Shown piece by piece: positions 1-5,950 of a stretch of 5,950 bases of DNA. The notes below the pieces were generated by a model that saw only the letters and a program-made list of their open reading frames with translations, did not search any database and was not told where the DNA came from. Both the position numbers and the translations under genes were made by a program. Every line of letters begins with the position of its first letter. Position 1 is the first letter of the stretch. This DNA comes from Prolixibacteraceae bacterium (GTDB taxonomy: Bacteria > Bacteroidota > Bacteroidia > Bacteroidales > Prolixibacteraceae): the NCBI GenBank assembly GCA_003450125.1, contig DMFR01000288.1, positions 5,835-11,784 on the forward strand. Reading direction: 5' to 3'.

Positions 1-1395
1 TTAAAAGGAGCGGATGATTACTATAATGCGGCGAAAAAGTTTGAACAGCAAGGTGATATTCAAAAAGCCAAAGAAAATTACACCTTGGCCCGTGATTATG
101 ATTGCATACGGTTTCGCGCATCGTCTGACATCAACAAGATCATTGTCAGCTTAGCCAATAAATACCAGGCTCACCTGGTTCCAACACTGGATCTTTTCAA
201 TGCCAATTCCCCTAACGGCATCGTGGGTGACAATTTGATGATTGAACATTTGCATCCAAATATTGCAGGGGAATTTCTGTTATCCGAATCGTTTTACAAG
301 GGAATTGTTCAATCTAAAATAATTTCACCTGAAGTAAATACGGAGACCGTACAGAGCTATAAAAATTTCAAAAAGACTTATGGATATTCCGAACTCGATT
401 CGTTGATTGGGAATCACAGAATTACTAATTTGAAATATCATTGGCCCTACCGAGACGAGACCAAAGAGTATATCGACTACAGGGAAATTTATAAACCGAA
501 AGGAAAAATAGATTCATTGGCTTTTATCGTTATGGCGCAACAAAAGATTTCGCTCACCGAAGCCCATGAATATTTAGCAGAAATGTACCGAAAAACAGGT
601 GATTATCTGAATGCCTATCTGGAATACAATAGTTTGACCAAAATGAATCCCTATTGGAGTTTATACTTTCGAAAGGCAGGAGATTGTCTACTGAAAATGA
701 GCGATCTTCCAGAGGCGCTGAAGTTCTATGAACGATCAACGGAATATGGTGACGAGAGTTTTTATGCCCATTTCCGGGCCGGTGAAATATGCATGATCAA
801 GAATGATTTTGAAAATGCCATCGTTCACTTTCAGAAAGCGCAGTTAAATGCCAAAAAGGATGAAAAGGAGAAAACACTGATAAAAATATACCAGGCATTG
901 ACCTATTTAAACCGTTCGGAAGATGGGAAAGTAATAGCAGCCTATTTTAAAAATAAGTCAATTCCAGTGCCGCCAAGAGCCAATACTTTGAAGGATTATA
1001 TTCCCTTACAGGTTAAAAATAAGGTGACAGAAGCTCAAAAGCTGATAGATGCCAAAGACTATGGAAAAGCAACAGGATTATTACTTGAATCTCTGAACAT
1101 AAAAGAAACACCGGTTGTCAACCGGATACTTGGAGAATTGTATTATAGGAATAAAGATTACGAAAAATCACAGCAATTTTTGGGGAAAGCGTATCCTGAA
1201 TTTAAATTCGACACTCAATTCCTTTGCTCCTATTTTATGGCCGATTTAGCGGCCAACAAATTGGATGATGCTAAAAACACGCTGGATCAATTGAAGAAAA
1301 CAGACCCAACTTTTCCCGGAATAATACAATATCAAGCGATATTAAAAAACTTTAATCCAAACAATAGAAATTTAGGTATGGAGGTGAACAGGTAG
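1..1395 (+). CDS. SGNH/GDSL-hydrolase-like protein with TPR tail (5' end outside window)
   Basis: The reading frame is open from base 1 to the TAG at 1393-1395, giving 464 visible residues. The start lies upstream; the TTG at 85 is internal. Visible residues 1-105 look like the end of an SGNH hydrolase domain of the kind fused to TPRs. A helical pair (about 7-34) leads into ARDYDCIRFRAS, then a segment ending in NLMIEHLHPN (residues 79-87). This matches block V, which carries the catalytic His (His85, bases 253-255); the usual Asp three residues before it is Glu82. The Ser-bearing block I would lie outside the window. From about 184 to 438 there are some six or seven TPR-like helix pairs, for example near 184-217, 219-252, 253-286, 341-369, 371-404 and 406-438. 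TPRs bind protein partners; neither substrate nor partner can be inferred. No signal peptide can be judged. Sampled lines are more AT-rich than the next two genes. The SGNH assignment rests on motif resemblance; the TPR assignment is firmer. Confidence -1.
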   Translation, partial: LKGADDYYNAAKKFEQQGDIQKAKENYTLARDYDCIRFRASSDINKIIVSLANKYQAHLVPTLDLFNANSPNGIVGDNLMIEHLHPNIAGEFLLSESFYKGIVQSKIISPEVNTETVQSYKNFKKTYGYSELDSLIGNHRITNLKYHWPYRDETKEYIDYREIYKPKGKIDSLAFIVMAQQKISLTEAHEYLAEMYRKTGDYLNAYLEYNSLTKMNPYWSLYFRKAGDCLLKMSDLPEALKFYERSTEYGDESFYAHFRAGEICMIKNDFENAIVHFQKAQLNAKKDEKEKTLIKIYQALTYLNRSEDGKVIAAYFKNKSIPVPPRANTLKDYIPLQVKNKVTEAQKLIDAKDYGKATGLLLESLNIKETPVVNRILGELYYRNKDYEKSQQFLGKAYPEFKFDTQFLCSYFMADLAANKLDDAKNTLDQLKKTDPTFPGIIQYQAILKNFNPNNRNLGMEVNR

Positions 1396-1459
1396 GAAAC
1401 AAATCTTCTAAAAGGCTTAATTGTATTGGCATTTTACCCTAATAAATTCTATGAAAAAG

Positions 1460-1490
1460 TTTGTAATTCAAGAATCAATGGTTATCTTAT
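1460..1490 (+). promoter_or_regulatory. Candidate Bacteroidota-type promoter for the GH5-GH128 unit
   Basis: TTTG at 1460-1463 is followed after 19 bp by TATCTTAT at 1483-1490. The known Bacteroidota sigma-ABfr consensus is TTTG, about 19-21 bp, then TAnnTTTG. The -33 box and the spacing fit exactly; the -7 box keeps TA and TT but lacks the final TG. Transcription would start near 1496 and give a leader of about 65 nt. AT-rich DNA produces such matches by chance, so this is a position to test and not a confirmed promoter. Confidence 0.33.
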
Positions 1491-1505
1491 AGGGCTATAA
1501 GCTAA
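1482..1505. promoter_or_regulatory. 24-bp inverted repeat, operator-like, in the gap before the GH5 gene
   Basis: The arms are 1482-1492 and 1495-1505 around a GG centre. Ten of 11 positions are complementary, with an unbroken inner core of seven pairs (CTTATAG / CTATAAG); the only mismatch is 1485 against 1502. The two-base centre makes a stable RNA hairpin unlikely and no T-run follows, so a terminator for the upstream gene is a poor explanation. Symmetry of this size and a position over the presumed -7 box and start point would suit the binding site of a dimeric regulator. No regulator is encoded in the window, and the function is inferred from symmetry and position alone. Confidence 0.4.
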
Positions 1506-1559
1506 ATCCTGAAGCAGTTATAATTATTACTAACTAAACGACCTAGAAAACAAAAAAAA

Positions 1560-4304
1560 ATGAAACTTATAATAAGAACAACCCTCCTATTTATATTCCT
1601 CTGCCAAGTAGTATCGGCACAATACCTTCACCAGAAGGGCAAATACATCGTTGACGGGAACGATCAACAATTCATTATCCGCAGCATGGGCCTTGGCGGA
1701 TGGATGATTCAGGAAGGCTATATGCTTGAAACAAGCTCCTTTGCCAATCCACAATACCAGATTCGGGCCAAGATAAAAAGCCTCATTGGCGATGCCAATA
1801 CAGAAACCTTTTACAATGCATGGCTGCAAAACCATTGCACCAAAGAAGACGTTGATTCGATGGCTTCATGGGGATTTAATGCCATACGCCTTCCCATGCA
1901 CTACAACTTATTCACCCTTCCCATCGATGAAGAACCTGTGGTGGGAGCAGATACCTGGTTACCCAAAGGTTTTGACATGGTGGATAGTTTGCTAAGCTGG
2001 TGTAAAAAGGACCATATTTACCTTATTCTTGATTTACATGGAGCTCCAGGTGGACAGGGAAAAGATGCGGCCATCTCGGATTACAATACCAGCAAACCCT
2101 CGCTTTGGGAGAGTGCCGAGAACCGCAGAAAAACAGTTGCCCTTTGGGGAAAATTGGCTGCCAGATATGCCAACGAAACCTACATCGGCGGCTATGACCT
2201 GATCAATGAAACCAACTGGGCTTTTACCCCTGGCGGAAACATTAATGGCTGCGGTGAAACCAATAACCTGCCGCTTAGGGAGCTGTATGTCAATATAACA
2301 AAAGCAATCCGAGACGTTGATAAAAACCATATGCTGTTTATTGAAGGGAACTGTTGGGCAGGCAATTTTGATGATCTGACACCTGCATGGGATACAAATA
2401 TGGCTTACAGTTTTCACAAATACTGGAATGAAACCAATGTTTCAACCATCCAAAGTCAAATCAACCTGCGCAATGCCCAAAACGTTCCATTGTGGATGGG
2501 CGAATCTGGTGAAAACTCCAACCAATGGTTTTATGAAACCATTAAAATGCTCGAAACAGCCCAAGTGGGATGGTCATGGTGGCCGCTGAAAAAGATCAGC
2601 TCAGTAGTATGCCCGCTAACGGTCAAAAAGACTGCTGATTACCAAACATTGCTGAATTATTGGAGCAACGGGGGAACCAAGCCTACCGTAGCATTTGCAA
2701 CCAACGCCCTGTTGGGAATTGCAGAAAATCTGAAGATTAAAAACTGCGTATATCATCCTGATTATATTGATGCCATGTTTCGGCAACAGAAAACAGACCT
2801 GACAATACCTTTCAAATACCAAACCATCCCGGGCGTTATCACAGCTTCTGACTACGATATGGGAAAATCAGGGATTGCCTATGCTGACAAATATGTCATG
2901 CGTGATGGAACCAACGATGCCGGAGGGGGAAACGATGGATGGGTTTACCGCAATGACGGGGTAGATATTGATGTTTGCACGGATACCGATACCAAAAGCA
3001 AGGGCTATTGCATTGGCTGGATTGATCCCAATGAATGGGTTTTGTACACGGTTGATGTGAAGCAGGCAGCAGCGTATAACCTCAATGTAAGGTATGCATC
3101 GGGTGGCTCAGGCGGCACTTTCCACATAGAAAAAGATGGAGTAAACATTTCAGGGCAGATTAAAGTTACCGGCACCGGGGGCTGGCAATCCTGGAAAAGT
3201 TTAAGCATTCCCAATGTGATCCTGTATGAAGGAATACAAAAGCTGAAATTTGTTTTTGAAACAAGCGGCTATAACCTCAATTTCATCGAATGGAAAGATC
3301 CTCAGCCAATTGATGCTGTTCCTTCTAAATTTATCAGTGCATCAACTTCAGTGGATGGCAATTCGATCTTTATGGGCGCCAATAAACCGATCGATAAAAA
3401 CACTTCACTTAACAGTGCTGACTTTTCGGTTAAAATTGGCTCAACGGTCGTTCCTGTATCTTCAGCTGCATACAGTGATCAAATAGCCAGTACGGTGGTT
3501 TTGAAAATCGACCAAGCTGTTCTTTACGGAAATATCGTAAAGGTATCATATAACGGTACTACACTTAAATCTGATGATGGAGTGGTTTTATCAGCAGTTT
3601 CCGATATCGCGGTTCTAAACAATACTCCTTTTAGGACCACGCTGCCTGGCCAGATTGAAGCAGAAAAATACCAGGTGAATTTTGGCTTAAGCGCAGAAAC
3701 CTGTACAGACACTGGTGCTGGACAGGATATGGGACACACCAACGCGGGTGATTATATGGATTACCTGGTGTATGCCCCTACTGCCGGAACTTTTTGGTTT
3801 GAATACAGGGTTGCTTCCACCTCCGGGGGTACTATTGAATTAAGATTGATGGATGATCCTTCAGTCCCGGTTGTGATTCAAACGGTCACAGTTCCCAACA
3901 CCGGCGGATGGCAAACATGGAAAAGTGTAGCTGTTAAAGGTGACCTCTCGCAAGGGGCACATACATTGCGGATATTTGTCAAGAAAGCAGAGTTCAACAT
4001 CAACTGGTTCAAGGTATCCAGGCTTGTAACCAGCGCAACTGATATCGAGCTTTCAAAAGGAATTGAAGTTTATCCGAACCCGGTGAAAGATCAGATTTAT
4101 TTCAGCACCACGGGTTTAACTGGCAAATACCAGGTGAAAATTACCAGCCTTCAAGGTGTGGTCGTTCAGCAATTTCCGGTAGATCTAATATCCGGTACTA
4201 CTGAGCATACTGACTTATCCGCATTGGCTGATGGAGTTTATATTTTTTCCATCGAGAATATGTCTGAAAAGCATTATTGCAGGTTCATCAAAATGAAAGA
4301 TTAG
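1560..4304 (+). CDS. Secreted GH5 glycoside hydrolase, CBM6 / SwmB-like / CBM6, T9SS sorting domain
   Basis: This is a 914-residue modular enzyme, probably acting on beta-glucan at or outside the cell surface. Residues 1-20 form a signal peptide (cleavage VSA|Q21). The Cys at 15 lacks a proper lipobox, so it is not a likely lipoprotein. The GH5 domain spans about 24-420: Arg110 in AIRLP, DLHGAPGG at 158-165, acid/base Glu217 in INETN (2208-2210), His286 in SFHKYW, nucleophile Glu315 in WMGES (2502-2504) and Trp340/341 after strand 8. All expected catalytic residues are present. A CBM6-like module follows (425-579, with GGWQSW), then an SwmB-like beta-sandwich (588-688), a second CBM6 (697-820, with GGWQTW and NINW) and a type A T9SS sorting domain (834-914, starting at VYPNPVKDQ). 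The ATG follows nine As (one shared with the start codon) and no Shine-Dalgarno. The fold resembles exo-beta-1,3-glucanase-type GH5, and the GH128 neighbour supports a beta-1,3-glucan substrate. GH5 is very varied, so another beta-glucan or beta-mannan remains possible. Confidence 0.93.
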   Translation: MKLIIRTTLLFIFLCQVVSAQYLHQKGKYIVDGNDQQFIIRSMGLGGWMIQEGYMLETSSFANPQYQIRAKIKSLIGDANTETFYNAWLQNHCTKEDVDSMASWGFNAIRLPMHYNLFTLPIDEEPVVGADTWLPKGFDMVDSLLSWCKKDHIYLILDLHGAPGGQGKDAAISDYNTSKPSLWESAENRRKTVALWGKLAARYANETYIGGYDLINETNWAFTPGGNINGCGETNNLPLRELYVNITKAIRDVDKNHMLFIEGNCWAGNFDDLTPAWDTNMAYSFHKYWNETNVSTIQSQINLRNAQNVPLWMGESGENSNQWFYETIKMLETAQVGWSWWPLKKISSVVCPLTVKKTADYQTLLNYWSNGGTKPTVAFATNALLGIAENLKIKNCVYHPDYIDAMFRQQKTDLTIPFKYQTIPGVITASDYDMGKSGIAYADKYVMRDGTNDAGGGNDGWVYRNDGVDIDVCTDTDTKSKGYCIGWIDPNEWVLYTVDVKQAAAYNLNVRYASGGSGGTFHIEKDGVNISGQIKVTGTGGWQSWKSLSIPNVILYEGIQKLKFVFETSGYNLNFIEWKDPQPIDAVPSKFISASTSVDGNSIFMGANKPIDKNTSLNSADFSVKIGSTVVPVSSAAYSDQIASTVVLKIDQAVLYGNIVKVSYNGTTLKSDDGVVLSAVSDIAVLNNTPFRTTLPGQIEAEKYQVNFGLSAETCTDTGAGQDMGHTNAGDYMDYLVYAPTAGTFWFEYRVASTSGGTIELRLMDDPSVPVVIQTVTVPNTGGWQTWKSVAVKGDLSQGAHTLRIFVKKAEFNINWFKVSRLVTSATDIELSKGIEVYPNPVKDQIYFSTTGLTGKYQVKITSLQGVVVQQFPVDLISGTTEHTDLSALADGVYIFSIENMSEKHYCRFIKMKD

Positions 4305-4330
4305 GCCGAAAACCAACCAAACTAAATAAA

Positions 4331-5851
4331 ATGTACTGTATACAAAAATCATATTCGGGAAAAGCCCTTTTAGTTATTATCTGCCTGTTCTTTCTGGCAA
4401 CATCTGGTTTTTCTCAAACCATAAGTAAAAAACGTGGATTAGCCTATGGTCATCAGTCTCAAGCTGACATGGCAGCTATTTCAAAAAATATATCCTGGTG
4501 GTACAACTGGAGTGCGACCCCTGAGAGTGCAGTTTCTTTGGTTTTTCAGAATTATGGAATGGACTTTGTACCCATGGCCTGGAACGGATCATTTAATGAG
4601 ACGGCATTGCGCACTTTTTATACCAATCATCCAGATTCAAAATACTTGCTTGGATTTAATGAACCAAATTTCACGACCCAAGCCAATATGACCCCATCAG
4701 TGGCTGCTGCCAATTGGCCTAGACTGGAAAAGATCGCAAAGGATTTCGGATTAAAGATCGTCTCCCCCGCACTTAATTATGCCGACAAACCGGTGACCGA
4801 GAACGGGGTAACTTATTCCGACCCCATTGCCTATCTCGATGCTTTCTTTGCGGCCTGCCCCAATTGCCAGGTTGACTATATTGCCCTTCATAACTACATG
4901 TGCTATGCAGGCTCTTTAACCAATGATATTAAACGCTACAAGAAATACAACAAACCGATCTGGCTCACAGAATTTGCCTGTTGGGATCAGCCTACCATCA
5001 CCCTGGATATGCAGAAGGGCTATATGATGGGAGCCATTGATTACCTCGAAAGCGATACCTGTATATTCAGATATTCATGGTTTACCGGAAGAATGAGCGC
5101 CAGGTATCCTTATCTCGAACTGTTCCAATCCACCTCGGGACAACTCACTGAACTGGGTCAATTTTACGTGAATTTTAATCCCATCCACGATCCAAATAAC
5201 TACACGCTCATTCCTGCCAGGCTGGAAGCCGAAAATTATTCAACCATGTCGGGCATTGCCATCGAAGCCACCAAAGATGTTTCAGGAATTGCCAATGTAG
5301 GTTACATTGATGCCAACGATTGGCTCGAATACAACATTGAAGTGCCCACCACAGATGATTATACCGTTTATTTCCGGATAGCATCCAACACAACTTCCTC
5401 CCTTGAATTACGGGAAAACAAAGTGGCGCTTCAGACTCTCCAGATTCCATATACAGGCGGTTTTCAAACATGGAAAACATATCCAATTACGGTCCATCTA
5501 ACTGCCGGCAGACATATCATGCAGGTATACGCTAAAAAGGCTGGATTCAACCTCAATTGGCTTGAATTTACACACATTGGTCAATTCCCAACTTCAGTCC
5601 CTGAAGTCAGTCAATCAGATGAACGGGTATTTCCCAATCCTGTCAAAGATCAACTTTTCATTGAACGGGAAAACAACAACGGTAAAACCGAAGTTTCTGT
5701 TCTTGACCTTTCCGGCAGATTGCTCTTTTCAAAGGTATTTAACGGAGAGACATCTCCATTGGAAATAGATTTTAGTGGTTTTGGAAGCGGATCATATATT
5801 GTCCGAACAAAAAATTCAGGCAACATTCTTAACCATTTGATTCTAAAATAA
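4331..5851 (+). CDS. Secreted GH128 (Asl1-like) probable endo-beta-1,3-glucanase, CBM6, T9SS sorting domain
   Basis: This 506-residue protein probably cuts beta-1,3-glucan chains internally, the activity of characterised GH128 enzymes. The ATG at 4331 is preferred: it puts the Lys-then-hydrophobic signal peptide (residues 1-28, cleavage GFS|Q29) at the N-terminus and follows an A-rich leader. The TTG at 4277 would overlap the GH5 gene and add 18 polar residues. The catalytic domain covers about 34-285, with WWYNWS at 56-61, acid/base Glu111 in GFNEPN (4661-4663), HNYMCYAG at 187-194 and nucleophile Glu214 in WLTEFACW (4970-4972). A CBM6 follows at about 297-414 (LEAENY, GYIDANDWLEY, GGFQTW, NLNW), then a T9SS sorting domain from 433 (VFPNPVKDQ) ending in HLILK. 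The gap to the GH5 gene is 26 bp without terminator or promoter, so the two are very probably co-transcribed. The family call is strong; the exact linkage and the endo action are inferred from the family. Confidence 0.93.
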   Translation: MYCIQKSYSGKALLVIICLFFLATSGFSQTISKKRGLAYGHQSQADMAAISKNISWWYNWSATPESAVSLVFQNYGMDFVPMAWNGSFNETALRTFYTNHPDSKYLLGFNEPNFTTQANMTPSVAAANWPRLEKIAKDFGLKIVSPALNYADKPVTENGVTYSDPIAYLDAFFAACPNCQVDYIALHNYMCYAGSLTNDIKRYKKYNKPIWLTEFACWDQPTITLDMQKGYMMGAIDYLESDTCIFRYSWFTGRMSARYPYLELFQSTSGQLTELGQFYVNFNPIHDPNNYTLIPARLEAENYSTMSGIAIEATKDVSGIANVGYIDANDWLEYNIEVPTTDDYTVYFRIASNTTSSLELRENKVALQTLQIPYTGGFQTWKTYPITVHLTAGRHIMQVYAKKAGFNLNWLEFTHIGQFPTSVPEVSQSDERVFPNPVKDQLFIERENNNGKTEVSVLDLSGRLLFSKVFNGETSPLEIDFSGFGSGSYIVRTKNSGNILNHLILK

Positions 5852-5866
5852 ACCAAGTTTGGTATT
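5847..5866 (+). terminator. Weak hairpin after the GH128 gene, possible terminator
   Basis: ACCAA at 5852-5856 and TTGGT at 5859-5863 are complementary around GT. A four-pair stem with a four-base loop, extended by AAT/ATT past a two-A bulge, is the most that can fold. It overlaps the stop codon, and the following sequence (ATTAATCCTTTTC) is only mildly T-rich. The position at the end of the unit is the main reason to list it; the structure is weak. Confidence 0.18.
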
Positions 5867-5875
5867 AATCCTTTT

Positions 5876-5950
5876 CTAAAACGACTCCTTTCGGTGGTCT
5901 TTGAATGGAGTTACATTGCCTGTTTCCGTGTAGCTTGTGTGTACATGGTG
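5876..5950 (-). CDS. Possible C-terminal end of a convergent gene (fragment)
   Basis: On the minus strand a reading frame is open from the window edge for 24 codons to a TAG at 5878-5876. The predicted tail is hydrophilic and ends in PFKDHRKESF, which looks more protein-like than the Cys-rich hydrophobic reading of the + strand. If real, it would converge on the GH128 gene with a 24-bp gap. I do not recognise the family. An open run of 24 codons is common by chance, so this is only a suggestion. Confidence 0.25.
   Translation of the reverse strand, partial: HHVHTSYTETGNVTPFKDHRKESF

Noticed and set aside
85..87. TTG at 85 as the start of the SGNH-TPR gene
   Set aside because: The same frame is open back to base 1 and the residues before it continue the helical segment leading into the ARDYD motif, so the gene begins outside the window.
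1451..1492. A 13-codon ORF (MKKFVIQESMVIL) before the GH5 gene, as a possible leader peptide
   Set aside because: No ribosome-binding signal is visible, there is no attenuator-like hairpin with a T-run after it, and it overlaps the candidate promoter so it would sit upstream of that transcript start. Short ORFs of this size are expected by chance.
1486..1501. The CTTATAG/CTATAAG dyad as an intrinsic terminator of the SGNH-TPR gene
   Set aside because: The centre is two bases, the stem is AT-rich, no T-run follows, and it lies 90 bp past the stop. An operator-type reading fits better.
1602..1619. GH5 protein as a surface lipoprotein (Cys15 in the signal peptide)
   Set aside because: The residues before Cys15 (FIFL) do not fit a lipobox, a good signal peptidase I site follows at VSA|Q, and the C-terminal T9SS domain indicates a different export route.
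2034..2417. 127-codon minus-strand ORF within the GH5 gene
   Set aside because: It lies opposite the conserved GH5 catalytic core and has no recognisable domain or start context, so it is a shadow of the coding frame. The other antisense ORFs inside the three genes were dismissed for the same reason.
4277..4330. Earlier TTG start for the GH128 gene, overlapping the GH5 stop
   Set aside because: It would place 18 polar and basic residues before an otherwise standard signal peptide. The ATG at 4331 follows an A-rich leader and gives a normal secreted protein.

Overview
The window looks like Bacteroidota chromosome. Three things support this: two secreted enzymes end in type IX secretion (T9SS) sorting domains, which are confined to that phylum; the mature proteins would begin with Gln straight after the signal peptide; and the start codons follow A-rich leaders, not Shine-Dalgarno sequences. 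CBM6-tagged glycanases with T9SS tails would suit an environmental polysaccharide degrader, but the genus cannot be read from the sequence.

Layout, all genes on the + strand. (1) 1-1395 is the 3' part of a gene for an SGNH/GDSL-hydrolase-like protein with a long TPR tail. Its start lies outside the window. (2) 1396-1559 is a 164-bp gap with a weak Bacteroidota-type promoter candidate and a near-perfect 24-bp dyad on top of it. (3) 1560-4304 encodes a 914-residue secreted GH5 enzyme with two CBM6-like modules, an SwmB-like beta-sandwich between them, and a T9SS sorting domain. (4) 4331-5851, 26 bp downstream, encodes a 506-residue secreted GH128 (Asl1-like) enzyme with one CBM6 and a T9SS sorting domain. 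(5) 5852-5950 is mostly unassigned. Its minus strand has an open stretch ending at 5876 that could be the tail of a convergent gene.

The GH5 and GH128 genes very probably form one transcription unit. Characterised GH128 enzymes are beta-1,3-glucanases, and the GH5 catalytic domain resembles exo-beta-1,3-glucanase-type GH5 proteins, so the likeliest joint substrate is a beta-1,3-glucan such as laminarin, curdlan, callose or fungal wall glucan. In that reading GH128 cuts chains internally, GH5 works on the chains or ends, the CBM6 modules hold the enzymes on substrate, and the T9SS places them on the cell surface or outside it. No SusC/SusD pair, sugar transporter or dedicated regulator is visible. 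The SGNH-TPR gene looks unrelated to this pair and has its own, more AT-rich composition.

I found no RNA gene, CRISPR array, insertion sequence or clearly new system. The most useful leads are the two-enzyme beta-glucan cassette, the dyad over its presumed promoter, and the altered CBM6 and SGNH residues.
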